DNA of 64,000 bases. Origin: Pseudomonadota bacterium (lineage in GTDB: Bacteria > Pseudomonadota > Alphaproteobacteria > Micropepsales > Micropepsaceae). Under the pieces are notes generated by a model. That model saw only the letters and a list, made by a program, of their open reading frames with translations, was not told the DNA's origin and did no database searches. Below are positions 42,364 through 51,184 of this stretch, piece by piece; positions within the stretch are counted from its first letter, which is position 1, and the number at the start of each line of letters is the position of its first letter. The stretch covers positions 24,367 to 88,366 of the forward strand of contig JACQDN010000045.1 in the NCBI GenBank assembly GCA_016201105.1, read 5' to 3'. Made by a program: the position numbers and the translations under genes.

Positions 42364-43349
42364 CAGGCGGCCACGGGCTCGGGCGCGCGTTGCACAAGGG
42401 CGAGTGCGTCGCGCAGCGTCTGCAGGTTGGCGCCACGCAGAGTCCCGTATTCGGCAAGGTGCCGGCGGAACAGCCGTGCGCCTGGCCGGCCGTTGAACAG
42501 GCCGAGCATCGGTTTGGTGAGTTTGTTCAGGGGCACGCGCTGCTCCAGCTGTTCCGCGGCATAAGCAAGGTAACCTTCCACGGCGGCGTCGAACGAAATA
42601 GCCCGTGCACCGAAGAACCGCGCATCCGCGTCCACGAGCATCGCGGGGGAATGATAGGCCGCACGCCCCATCATCACGCCGTCGACGTGATCCAGATGCT
42701 TCTCGGCTTCGTCGAGACTGCCGATGCCGCCGTTCAGAACGATCTTGAGCTTGGGATGTTCGCGCTTCACGCGATAGACCAGATCGTAGTCGAGCGGCGG
42801 CACATCACGATTGTCCTTCGGCGACAGGCCTTCCAGCCAAGCTTTGCGCGCGTGCACGGCGAACGTCTTCACGCCGGCACGTGCGCACAGTCCAATCAGT
42901 TCGCGCAACGAGCTTTCCGGATCCTGATCGTCCACACCGATGCGGCACTTGACGGTCACTGGAATCGAAACCGCGGCCCGCATCGCGGCCACGCACTCGG
43001 CCACAAGCGTCGGCTCGCGCATCAAACAGGCGCCGAAGCGTCCGGACTGCACCCGGTCCGACGGACAGCCGACATTCAGATTGATCTCGGCGTAGCCGAA
43101 CGCGGCGCCGATCTTTGCGGCCTCGGCCAGCTTCTCCGGCTCCGCACCGCCCAGCTGCAGGGCGACCGGGTCTTCACGGCGGTCGAAACCGAGCAGCCGC
43201 TCGCGATTGCCGCGCAGGATCGCATCCGCCGTCACCATTTCGGTGTAGAGCAGGGCATGGCGCGTCAGCTGACGATGGAGAAAGCGGCAATGCCGGTCGG
43301 TCCAATCCATCATGGGGGCGATGCAAAAGCGGTGGTTTAAGCTATTCAT
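42363..43349 (-). CDS. dusA: tRNA dihydrouridine synthase A
   Basis: A 328-residue FMN-dependent TIM-barrel enzyme. IAPMMDWTDRHCRFLHRQLTRHALLYTEMVTADAILRG is the DusA-type N-terminus and INLNVGCPSDRVQSGRFGACLM carries the catalytic Cys. FAVHARKAWLEGLSPKDNRDVPPLDYDLVYRVKREHP is the FMN-phosphate region specific to DusA, with IVLNGGIGSLDEA after it. It reduces uridines 20/20a in the tRNA D-loop. Standard length and start. Confidence 0.95.
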   Translation of the reverse strand: MNSLNHRFCIAPMMDWTDRHCRFLHRQLTRHALLYTEMVTADAILRGNRERLLGFDRREDPVALQLGGAEPEKLAEAAKIGAAFGYAEINLNVGCPSDRVQSGRFGACLMREPTLVAECVAAMRAAVSIPVTVKCRIGVDDQDPESSLRELIGLCARAGVKTFAVHARKAWLEGLSPKDNRDVPPLDYDLVYRVKREHPKLKIVLNGGIGSLDEAEKHLDHVDGVMMGRAAYHSPAMLVDADARFFGARAISFDAAVEGYLAYAAEQLEQRVPLNKLTKPMLGLFNGRPGARLFRRHLAEYGTLRGANLQTLRDALALVQRAPEPVAA

Positions 43350-43493
43350 TGGATTGAATAAATTCTATTTGTGTCGAATCTTCAACGAAATTCAACGGCG
43401 CACTCGCAAGTAACTGCCTTGCTTATCCGATTTCGCGCGGCCGCGCCGCCATTTTGCCGGAAGTTTCTGCTGGGTGCCTTTGCGTGGTGACGC

Positions 43494-44246
43494 CTATCTT
43501 TGGCGAAAATTCCATCGATCTTTTCTCACCGCTGACGGCAAGCGTCCAAGGACACGCCGGAAGGTTCGGCTCATATGGCTCTGGTCGTAGAAGCCCGCCT
43601 CCACCGCGATGCATGCGCTTGGATGATCGGTTTCGCGTAACAGGCGTGCTGCGCGCTCGATGCGAAACCGCGCCGCGGTTTCCAGCAGTCCTTCACCCGT
43701 CGCGCGCTTGTAAGCAGTTCCGAGCCACGAAGGATGTCGTCTCACTTCCCCCGCAAGGTCGCTTGCTCTCAGCGCCGTGTCTTCGCTTAGGCGTCGCGCG
43801 ATCGTACCAACCCAGCTCGGAGAACCGTGCTCGGGTTCGCTGCTCGCTCTTTCCACGAACCGCTGCACGGCCGCGCGAAGTTGCTTTTCGTCTGCTTCCA
43901 TTGCGCAGAGTCGCGCCAAGGTTCGCGCCTCCGCACCAGCACGTCCACCCAGCCATCGCGAGACGGGAGCACTTGGGACCAGTGCGCGTCCAAGCCAAGC
44001 CGGATCGAACTCGACTTCAATCTGCTCAAACCCCGCCGGTCCAATGCTGTTACAATGGGCGGCCCCAGCCCGGTAGAGAATAGCAGAGGGACCGGCGATG
44101 AATGTTTCCCCGAGTTCAGTCTGGTTGACATAGTCGCCAATGACAAAAATCGACAGCACGGGCCAATCATGGGCGTGCTCCGCAACGCGGGCGTAGCTGC
44201 GATCTATGACCCGTCTAATAGAGACTCCGCTGAACCTTCGCAGCAT
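43494..44246 (-). CDS. AraC-family transcriptional regulator
   Basis: A 250-residue regulator when started at ATG 44246; the track's 348-residue ORF reads back into the divergent promoter. The N-terminal half is a cupin-like sensor (AEHAHDWPVLSIFVIGDYVNQTELGETFIAGPSAILYRAGAAHCNSIGPAGFEQIEVEFD). The C-terminal 100 residues have two helix-turn-helices, the second AACIAVEAGFYDQSHMSRTFRRVLGRLPSAVRK-like (ACIAVEAGFYDQSHMSRTF). It is divergent from the DUF3830/hydrolase pair, which it may control. Confidence 0.85.
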   Translation of the reverse strand: MLRRFSGVSIRRVIDRSYARVAEHAHDWPVLSIFVIGDYVNQTELGETFIAGPSAILYRAGAAHCNSIGPAGFEQIEVEFDPAWLGRALVPSAPVSRWLGGRAGAEARTLARLCAMEADEKQLRAAVQRFVERASSEPEHGSPSWVGTIARRLSEDTALRASDLAGEVRRHPSWLGTAYKRATGEGLLETAARFRIERAARLLRETDHPSACIAVEAGFYDQSHMSRTFRRVLGRLPSAVRKDRWNFRQR

Positions 44247-44405
44247 CTGGCCTGACTCTATCGATGATGAACTTGCTTCAACCTTATCCGCTTCGCCGTT
44301 AAGCGACGAGGGGGCCGATCCCGGTCGCGCCTCCCACCTTGAAACGGTCCAATACGGAGCGCGGCGCGAGCGCCACAGTGGCATTCTCGGCCCCATGGTT
44401 TTGCG

Positions 44406-44942
44406 ATGCCCCAAATACATCCTTCGGTACTGATGACGATTGGCGCAGAGACGTTCCCAGCGAGGTTGCAATATGACTTGGCGCCCAATTCCTGCGCCCT
44501 TCTTGAGACACTGATGCCTTATCGCGGCAAGCTCATCCATGCCCGGTGGAGCGGTGAGGCGTGCTGGTCGCCGCTCGTCGCCACCTGGCTGCCCGGACTG
44601 CTCCTTCCGCCCGAGAACGCCACCAGCGATCCTGTGCCGGGCCAGATGCTTCTTTTTGGCGGCGACTTAGGCGAACCCGAACTCCTGATCCCTTACGGAC
44701 CCTGCCGCTTTGCGAGCAACGCCGGGCCGCTCGCCGGCAACCCGGTGTTGGTGATTGAGGATCGCCTCGCACGACTTGTCGCACTCGGGCGCGAGATTCT
44801 TTGGCGTGGCGCAGCGGATCTGCGTATCGAACATCTGGCGGGTCGGTCTTGCGCTACCGACCCGCGCATTCCTTCGAAGGACTGCATTGTAGACCAATCC
44901 CTCTTGCCGAAAAACGGAGAAGCAGAACATGCCGATCGATAG
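44406..44942 (+). CDS. DUF3830-family (cyclophilin-like fold) protein
   Basis: A 178-residue protein. PARLQYDLAPNSCALLETLMPYRGKLIHARWSGEACWSPL and PGQMLLFGGDLGEPELLIPYGPCRFASNAGPLAGNPVLVI follow the DUF3830 pattern (small beta-barrel related to the cyclophilin-like fold). The last 35 residues are polar and less conserved. It overlaps the next gene by 14 bp and is divergent from an AraC regulator. DUF3830 proteins occur near amidohydrolase and transport genes; exact role unknown. Confidence 0.8.
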   Translation: MPQIHPSVLMTIGAETFPARLQYDLAPNSCALLETLMPYRGKLIHARWSGEACWSPLVATWLPGLLLPPENATSDPVPGQMLLFGGDLGEPELLIPYGPCRFASNAGPLAGNPVLVIEDRLARLVALGREILWRGAADLRIEHLAGRSCATDPRIPSKDCIVDQSLLPKNGEAEHADR

Positions 44943-46301
44943 ATCAAGACCAACGCGTGTCAGAGGCTTGAACCATCTCGTCCGCTGTGGCGCCGCGCTA
45001 TGCATTTTTCTTCTTACAACGTCTTTCACGCACGCGACGGAAATGCCGGATTGCCACATCGGTACTTACCGGCTGACGGATGGCGGTATCGTCGATATCG
45101 CCCCTTCCGATGGCGACACGCTGCGCTGGCGTCGGTTCGACGGCACGACGGGCGCGCTAACTAAGACAGGAGATGAGCAGTGGACCAGCACCTATGGCTG
45201 GACCGGGCGGCCCGACGGAAAGACCGTGCGCTTTTCCGATTGCGCGGCGGGCCGTATCGACTTCAATAGCTTGGAAGGCCATCGCATCGCCTTCGACGTG
45301 ACCGACACCACATTCACGAGCCACGGCGTGACGCTCACCGGGCGGCTGGTCATGCCGAAAGGCGAAGCCGTCGTGCCGGTGGTCGTCCTCGTGCATGGCT
45401 CCGAGCACGATTCGGCGCGGAAATTCTATTCCCTGCAGCGAATGCTGCCGGCCGAGGGCGTCGGCGCCTTCGTCTATGACAAGCGCGGGACCGGTGCGTC
45501 GGGCGGCAGCTACAGCCAGGATTTCAGCCTCCTCGCCGACGACGATGTGGCGGCAATGCGCGAAGCCCGACGCCTTGCTGGGGCGCGCGCGGGCCGGATC
45601 GGCTACCAGGCGGGAAGCGAGGGGGATGGGTGGCGCCGATCGCGGCCAATCGTGCGCATGTCGACTTCGTCATCGTCTGCTTTGGATTGGCCGTGACCGT
45701 GCTCGAGGAAGATCAGGAAGAGGTGGGACTCGAAATGCGCGAGAAAGGTCATTCGCCGGCCGAGATCGCCGATGCGCTGAAGGTAGCGCGTGCCGCGGAA
45801 ACAGTGATCGCCAGCGGCTTCACCAAAGGCTTTGCGCAATTCGATGCCCTGCGCGCCAAATATCGCACCGCGACCTGGTACAAGGATCTGCACGGTGATT
45901 TCACCTACTTCCTGTTGCCTTACAGCGAAGCGCAGTTGCGCGCGATGGCGCCCAAATTCCGCTGGGGCACACCGTTCCACTACGAACCCATGCCGACGCT
46001 GCGTGCAGACACGACGCCGCAATTGTGGATTCTGGGGAGCGAGGATTACGAAGCGCCGAGCGCAGAAACAAGCCGGCGCATCAAATCGTTAATCGCAGAC
46101 GGGCGACCCTTCACTCTTGCACTCTACCCCGGGGCCGAGCACGGCATGACGCTGTTCAAAACCAAGCCAGACGGCGAGCGCGTGGATACGCGTTATGCGC
46201 CCGGCTATTTCGACATGATTCGCGATTTTGCCCGTAACGACCGCCTGCAGGAACACTACGGCAACGCGCAGATCGCGCGGACCATAGCTCCTATCCATTG
46301 A
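44929..46301 (+). pseudogene. Secreted alpha/beta hydrolase, frameshifted at the nucleophile elbow
   Basis: The first ORF (44929-45696) has a signal sequence (LVRCGAALCIFLLTTSFTHA), a lead domain, VVVLVHGSEHDSARKF (oxyanion region) and FVYDKRGTGASGGSYSQDFSLLADDDVAAM. At GYQAGSEG the expected GW-VAPIAANRAHVDFVIV continues in another frame (45630-46301). That frame contains the catalytic Asp region (QLWILGSEDYEAPSAET) and His (YPGAEHGMTLF). One missing G in the GGGGG run at 45621-45625 explains the shift. Read through, it is one hydrolase of about 456 residues. Either a real inactivation or a homopolymer sequencing error. Confidence 0.85.
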
Positions 46302-46605
46302 GTGGATCGAGATGAGCGCATCCAAATCGCATTTCATCAGTATACGGAATATACGTAGAAGCCGCTGTGGGCTGTTGCGGGCTCTTTCGGGGGGAACGAA
46401 AAAGAACGGATACGAAAGTGAAGGAGACCGATTCCGCGTGATAGCCGCAAGCAAAGGAGACTAAACAGCCAACCCGTTCCGTTGCCGCTGTCACGATGGC
46501 CTCGCGAGGCCGCCGCGGTGACGCGTCCCACGTTGGCTTAACATGACCGCCGCTGCACAGCCGCTGGGCAAGCACGGCTCAAATCGCAGCCAGCCCGCAC
46601 CATTA

Positions 46606-46662
46606 TTGTGCAGTGCAAAAGAAATTTCATCATTGATATCAATCGTCTATTGCATTGCACAA
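46606..46662 (+). promoter_or_regulatory. Twin palindromic sites upstream of the nitrate operon
   Basis: TTGTGCAGTGCAA (46606-46618) and TTGCATTGCACAA (46650-46662) are inverted copies with one difference. Each has a TGCA-N-TGCA core. Their centres are 44 bp apart, close to four helical turns, as expected for two dimers on the same DNA face. Position before the leader suggests an operator or enhancer for a nitrogen regulator such as NtrC. The sequence 46302-46600 before this shows nothing I can identify. Confidence 0.5.
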
Positions 46663-46712
46663 AAAAACTTTCATTGTTGACCGCGTACCAAGCGCCGGCG
46701 CGAAAACGCAAA

Positions 46713-46798
46713 GGTGCCGTACCGGGAGCGGCGCCAATGGCGGCGCGCTTCTGATGATAGCGGAGCCGCAACGGCTCCATCACAGACAACGGCGTCTG
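46713..46798 (+). promoter_or_regulatory. ANTAR (NasT-binding) two-hairpin antitermination leader
   Basis: Hairpin P1 (46713-46735) has stem GGTGCCGT/A-CGGCGCC with one bulged G and hexaloop ACCGGG. Hairpin P2 (46783-46798) has stem CAGAC/GTCTG and hexaloop AACGGC. Both loops have A at position 1 and G at position 4, the defining feature of ANTAR-protein targets. P2 shares GCGTCTG with the 5' arm of the terminator that follows, so the two structures exclude each other. A third hairpin (GGAGCCG-CAA-CGGCTCC) lies between P1 and P2. NasT encoded at the operon end is the expected ligand. Confidence 0.85.
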
Positions 46799-46831
46799 AG
46801 CGGCGAGCAATCGCCGGTCGGGCGCTTTTTT
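46792..46831 (+). terminator. Leader intrinsic terminator of the nitrate operon
   Basis: A 15-bp stem (GCGTCTGAGCGGCGA with TCGCCGGTCGGGCGC, two G-T pairs and one mismatch), GCAA tetraloop, and TTTTTT directly after. It lies 37 bp before the porin start codon. Its 5' arm overlaps hairpin P2, so NasT binding should prevent its formation. Confidence 0.88.
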
Positions 46832-46867
46832 GTTTTCGGGCCTGGGCCCGAACGAAGGGAATTGGTG

Positions 46868-48190
46868 ATGAGTGGAATCTGGGGCAAGGCCGTCGCGATA
46901 CGCGGTGCAATAGGTTTGGCCGGTGCGGTGGTGTTCGGATCGGCGGCGCATGCCGAACTGCCGTTGGCTGCCGTCTTGGCGCAGGGAAAAGCGATCATCG
47001 ACATTCGCGCCCGTTACGAGAGCGTGAACGACGCCAGCAAGACGAAGGATGCGCAGGCCGGCACGTTGCGCCTGCGCCTTGGTTATGAAACCGGCTACTG
47101 GAACAATCTGCAGCTTTCTTTCGATTTCGATCAGATCTTTGCGACCAGCGGCAAAAACTTCAACAGCACGCGCAACGGCAACACGCTCTATCCTGCAATC
47201 GCCGATCCGGCGATGACTTTTCTCAATCGGGTGCAGCTCACTTACGCAAGCGATTTCGACACCAAGTTCACGGTTGGCCGTCAGCGAATCCTTTTCGGCA
47301 ACCAGCGCTTTGTCGGCAACTCCGGCTGGCGCCAGCACGAGCAGACGTTCGACGCGGTGTCGCTCGTCAATACGTCCGTCAAGGATCTGACGATCAGCTA
47401 TGCCTATGTCGACCGTGTCAATCGCGTGTTCGGCCCGGGCGCCGCACCCGTTCCCGTCGCGGCGCAAGTCGACCGCTTCGACAGCAACAGCCACTTGATC
47501 AATGCCGTTTATGTCGGCGTCGACGATTTGCGGCTTGAGGCCTACGCCTATCTGCTCGATTTTCACAACAAGGGTTTTGCCGCCGGCCTGGCGCGGAAAT
47601 TGTCGACGGCAACCTATGGCACGCGCGGCGAATACCATTTCGACCTGTCGGCCGACATAGCCGGGCAGGCCAATGCGGAGTTTGCCCATCAAACCAACTA
47701 TGCCGGCAATCCCAATTCCTTCGATCTCAACTACTGGCTGATCGAAGGTTCGCTCACCTATGACGGCTTCACCGGTCTTGCGGGTTATCAATCGCTGGGG
47801 AGCGGTCTGGTGAGTTCCGGTCCGCTCGCGGGAAAACCGATCGGCTTCTCGACGCCGCTCGCCACGCTGCACGCCTTCGACGGCTGGGCCGATCTGTTTC
47901 TGACCACGCCGGCGAACGGTCTGGACTCGTTCTATGTGAAAGCGAGCTATGCGATTCCGGATTTCTTCGATCTCGAATTCAAGAGCATCACGGCGAACGT
48001 CATCTACTACGACTTCCGCACCGACCGCTTGGGCGCCGGCCTTGGCAACGAATGGGATGCTTCACTCGACGTCGCCGTCGATAAGCAGGCGACGTTTCTG
48101 TTGAAATACGCCTCCTACAACGGCGCCGGGAATGTTTTTTCGCCGAAGGACAAATCGATCTTCTGGGTCCAGACCGCCTACAAGTTCTAG
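46868..48190 (+). CDS. Outer-membrane porin-like beta-barrel, first gene of the nitrate operon
   Basis: A 440-residue protein with signal peptide (cleavage after AAHA, about residue 29) and many alternating beta strands ending in the aromatic FWVQTAYKF, the outer-membrane insertion signal. The segments FTVGRQRILFGNQRFVGNSGWRQHEQTFDA and FYVKASYAIPDF resemble alginate-export/OprD-like porins. ATG 46868 follows AAGGGA; the longer track ORF reads through the leader. Placed first in the operon, it probably lets nitrate or nitrite cross the outer membrane. Confidence 0.85.
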   Translation: MSGIWGKAVAIRGAIGLAGAVVFGSAAHAELPLAAVLAQGKAIIDIRARYESVNDASKTKDAQAGTLRLRLGYETGYWNNLQLSFDFDQIFATSGKNFNSTRNGNTLYPAIADPAMTFLNRVQLTYASDFDTKFTVGRQRILFGNQRFVGNSGWRQHEQTFDAVSLVNTSVKDLTISYAYVDRVNRVFGPGAAPVPVAAQVDRFDSNSHLINAVYVGVDDLRLEAYAYLLDFHNKGFAAGLARKLSTATYGTRGEYHFDLSADIAGQANAEFAHQTNYAGNPNSFDLNYWLIEGSLTYDGFTGLAGYQSLGSGLVSSGPLAGKPIGFSTPLATLHAFDGWADLFLTTPANGLDSFYVKASYAIPDFFDLEFKSITANVIYYDFRTDRLGAGLGNEWDASLDVAVDKQATFLLKYASYNGAGNVFSPKDKSIFWVQTAYKF

Positions 48191-48200
48191 GAGACGTCAA

Positions 48201-49493
48201 ATGACACATAACAAATCGCAGGGGCCGTCGCGGCGCTCGCTTTTGACAGGGGCGGGCACCGCTGCGCTGCTCGCGAGCGCGCGCGTCATGTTGCCGGGTG
48301 GCGCGTGGGCGGCGGGCGCCGACACGCCGGAGACCAACACCGTAACGCTCGGCTTCATCGCGCTGACGGACTCCTCGCCGTTGATCGTTGCGAAAGAAAA
48401 GGGCTTCTTCGCGAAATATGGGATTACCGATCCCAAGATCAGCAAGCAGGCTTCGTGGGGCGCGACGCGTGACAATATCGAACTCGGTTCCGCGCACGGC
48501 GGTATCGACGGCGCGCACATATTGACGCCGATGCCTTATCTGATTTCGACGGGCAAGATCACAAACGGCGGAAAACTGCCCATGTATATTCTGGCTAGGC
48601 TGAATACCAACGGCCAGGCGATTTCCGTCGCGAAATACTACGGCGATTTGGGTGTCGGTCTCGACTCGTCGAGAATGAAAAGCGCTTTCGGGAAAGTGCG
48701 AATGGGCGGCGGCGATCCCAAGGTCGCGATGACGTTCCCCGGCGGTACCCACGACATGTGGGTACGCTACTGGCTGGCCGCCGGCGGCATCGATCCGGAC
48801 AAAGACGTGTCGACGATCACAGTTCCCCCGCCGCAGATGGTCGCAAACATGAAGGTCAAGACCATGGAGGCCTTCTGTGTGGGCGAGCCGTGGAACGCGC
48901 AACTGGTGAACCAGGGCATCGGCTTCACCGCCTGCGTGACGGGAGAGCTATGGCACGATCATCCCGAGAAGAGCCTCGGGCTGCGCGCCGACTGGGTCGA
49001 CAAGAATCCGAAGGCGGCCAAGGCGGTGACCATGGCGGTGCTCGAAGCGCAACGTTGGTGCGACAAACCGGAAAACCGCAGCGAGATGTGCCAGATCGTC
49101 TCCAAGCGCGAATGGTTCAAGGTTCCGTTTGAGGACATCATCGGACGCACCTCGGGCATGATCGACTACGGAACCGGCAAGACGGTCCAAAACTTCCCCT
49201 ATCTCATGAAATTCTGGAAGGACCACGCATCCTATCCGTTTCAAAGCCACGATGCCTGGTTTCTCGCGGAGAATATCCGCTGGGGGTATCAGCCCGCCAA
49301 TCTCGACATCAATGGTTGGGTCAAGAAGGTCAACCGCGAAGACATTTGGCGTGATGCGGCCAAGGCGATCGGGGCCGCCGGCGACATCCCGGCCTCCACA
49401 TCGCGCGGCGTCGAGAAGTTCTTCGACGGCAAGACCTTCGATGCCGCCGATCCGAAGGCCTATCTCGCCAGCCTCAAGATCAAGCGCATCTGA
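48201..49493 (+). CDS. nrtA: Nitrate ABC transporter substrate-binding protein
   Basis: A 430-residue protein with a twin-arginine signal (SRRSLLTGAGTAALLASA). The mature domain starts ETNTVTLGFIALTDSSPLIVAKEKGFFAKYGI, the hallmark of NrtA/CmpA/NasS. KQASWGATRDNIELGSAHGGIDGAHILTPMPYLIS and FCVGEPWNAQLVNQGIGFTACV are ligand-pocket segments. It starts 10 bp after the porin stop. It captures nitrate in the periplasm for NrtBC. Export by Tat rather than Sec or lipid anchoring is suggested by the RR motif. Confidence 0.94.
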   Translation: MTHNKSQGPSRRSLLTGAGTAALLASARVMLPGGAWAAGADTPETNTVTLGFIALTDSSPLIVAKEKGFFAKYGITDPKISKQASWGATRDNIELGSAHGGIDGAHILTPMPYLISTGKITNGGKLPMYILARLNTNGQAISVAKYYGDLGVGLDSSRMKSAFGKVRMGGGDPKVAMTFPGGTHDMWVRYWLAAGGIDPDKDVSTITVPPPQMVANMKVKTMEAFCVGEPWNAQLVNQGIGFTACVTGELWHDHPEKSLGLRADWVDKNPKAAKAVTMAVLEAQRWCDKPENRSEMCQIVSKREWFKVPFEDIIGRTSGMIDYGTGKTVQNFPYLMKFWKDHASYPFQSHDAWFLAENIRWGYQPANLDINGWVKKVNREDIWRDAAKAIGAAGDIPASTSRGVEKFFDGKTFDAADPKAYLASLKIKRI

Positions 49494-49513
49494 TCGTCAA
49501 AAGGACAACGGCT

Positions 49514-50377
49514 GTGAGCATGACTGGAATTATCCAAACCGTGCGTTCTGCAAGCAAACCGCAACATCGTTTTCGCCTTCCGAAATTGCGTCTGCTGGAA
49601 CAGCTTCGGCACGCGGCGGAGGTCGTCGTTCCGCCGCTCATCGTGCTTGGCGTTCTTCTGGCCGTCTGGGAGTTGGCCTGCAGCGGCGCGCACCCCGCGT
49701 TGCCGCCGCCGTCGAAGGTCCTGCGGGACACCTGGGATTTGATTGTCGACCCCACATTTGATCACGGCGGTACGGACAAAGGCTTGTTGTGGCATCTGCT
49801 GGCGAGTCTCAAGCGCGTGGGAATCGGATTTGGTCTGGCGTCCGTCACGGGTGTAGCGTTGGGTGTCCTGATCGGGCAAAGCACATTTGCCTATCGCGGA
49901 CTCGATCCCATATTTCAGGTGCTGCGCACGGTGCCGCCGCTTGCCTGGCTTCCGATATCGCTCGCTGCATTCCAGAACGCCGACCCGTCCGCGATCTTCG
50001 TGATCTTCATCACCGCCGTATGGCCGATCGTCCTCAACACGGCCGTCGGCGTTCGCCAAATTCCCGAAGACTATAAGAACGTTGCGCGTGTGCTTCGGCT
50101 CAGCGGGCCGGAATATTTCTTCAAGATCACGCTGCCGGCGTCCGTCCCCTACATGTTCACCGGTCTTCGGATCGGCGTGGGCTTGTCGTGGCTCGCGATC
50201 GTCGCGGCTGAAATGCTGATCGGCGGCGTCGGGATCGGGTTCTTCATCTGGGACGCGTGGAACAGCTCGCTGATCAGCGAGATCATTCTGGCCCTGATTT
50301 ATGTCGGCATCGTCGGCTTCCTGCTCGATCGGTTTATAGGCGCCATCGGCAAGCTGGTTGCCGGCCGTCCGATATAG
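49514..50377 (+). CDS. nrtB: Nitrate ABC transporter permease
   Basis: A 287-residue membrane protein with about six helices. The SsuC/TauC/NrtB-type EAA loop reads VLRLSGPEYFFKITLPASVPYMFTGLRIG. FQVLRTVPPLAWLPISLAAFQNADPSAIFVIF is a typical NrtB segment. GTG 49514 after AAAAGGA is the start; ATG 49520 is an alternative. It pairs with the ATPase encoded next. Confidence 0.93.
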   Translation: MSMTGIIQTVRSASKPQHRFRLPKLRLLEQLRHAAEVVVPPLIVLGVLLAVWELACSGAHPALPPPSKVLRDTWDLIVDPTFDHGGTDKGLLWHLLASLKRVGIGFGLASVTGVALGVLIGQSTFAYRGLDPIFQVLRTVPPLAWLPISLAAFQNADPSAIFVIFITAVWPIVLNTAVGVRQIPEDYKNVARVLRLSGPEYFFKITLPASVPYMFTGLRIGVGLSWLAIVAAEMLIGGVGIGFFIWDAWNSSLISEIILALIYVGIVGFLLDRFIGAIGKLVAGRPI

Positions 50378-50391
50378 CGGAGAAACAACTC

Positions 50392-51180
50392 ATGCGCGGT
50401 TATCTGACGATCGAGCAGATTGGGATGACGTTCCAGGCGGCGAGCGGCGCCTACCAGGCCCTCTCCGACGTTTCGCTGACCATCGCCGAGGGTGAGTTTG
50501 TCGCCATCATCGGCCATTCGGGTTGCGGAAAATCCACGCTCCTCAACATCGTTGCCGGCCTGACGAAGGCCACAACGGGAGCGGTCCTGCTCGCCAACCA
50601 GGTGGTGGACGAGCCGGGCCCCGATCGGGCGGTCGTCTTTCAGAACCATTCGCTGCTGCCCTGGCTTTCTGCCTATGCCAACGTAAGGCTGGCAGTCGAC
50701 AAGGTGTTTCGTTCCAAGCCGGCGCGCGAACGCGACAATTGGACTCGGCAGAATCTCGCGCTCGTGCAGATGCAGGACGCGCTGCACAAGAAGCCGGACG
50801 AATTGTCCGGCGGCATGCGCCAGCGTGTAGGCATCGCGCGCGCGCTCGCCATGCAGCCCAAGGTCCTGCTCATGGACGAACCGTTTGGGGCGCTCGACGC
50901 TCTGACGCGAGCGCGGTTGCAGGATACCGTGATGGATATTCATCGCACGCTCGGCAACACGGTGATCATGATCACGCACGACGTCGATGAGGCCGTGCTT
51001 CTGGCGGACCGCGTCGTGATGATGACGAACGGACCTTCGGCAACGATCGGCGAAATCTGCGATGTGCGCCTGCCGCGTCCGCGCCGGCGGCTCGATGTCG
51101 TCGACAATCCAGACTACGTCCGTTCGCGAAAGGCGATCATGCAGTTCCTCTATGAGCGCCACGCCAAGCAAGCGGCCTGA
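50392..51180 (+). CDS. nrtC: Nitrate ABC transporter ATP-binding protein
   Basis: A 262-residue ATPase: Walker A GHSGCGKST, Q-loop VFQNHSLLPWLSAYANV, signature LSGGMRQRVGIARAL, Walker B VLLMDEPFGALD, H-loop ITHDVDEAVLLADRV. It is the single-domain NrtD-like form without the C-terminal NrtA-like domain of cyanobacterial NrtC. ATG 50392 follows GCGGAG. It drives nitrate uptake with NrtA and NrtB; SsuB/TauB-like specificity is excluded mainly by context. Confidence 0.93.
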   Translation: MRGYLTIEQIGMTFQAASGAYQALSDVSLTIAEGEFVAIIGHSGCGKSTLLNIVAGLTKATTGAVLLANQVVDEPGPDRAVVFQNHSLLPWLSAYANVRLAVDKVFRSKPARERDNWTRQNLALVQMQDALHKKPDELSGGMRQRVGIARALAMQPKVLLMDEPFGALDALTRARLQDTVMDIHRTLGNTVIMITHDVDEAVLLADRVVMMTNGPSATIGEICDVRLPRPRRRLDVVDNPDYVRSRKAIMQFLYERHAKQAA

Positions 51181-51184
51181 TACA

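Noticed and set aside
46291-46575. 94-aa minus-strand ORF upstream of the nitrate operon
   Set aside because: No homology features or ribosome-binding site; partly antisense to the hydrolase end.
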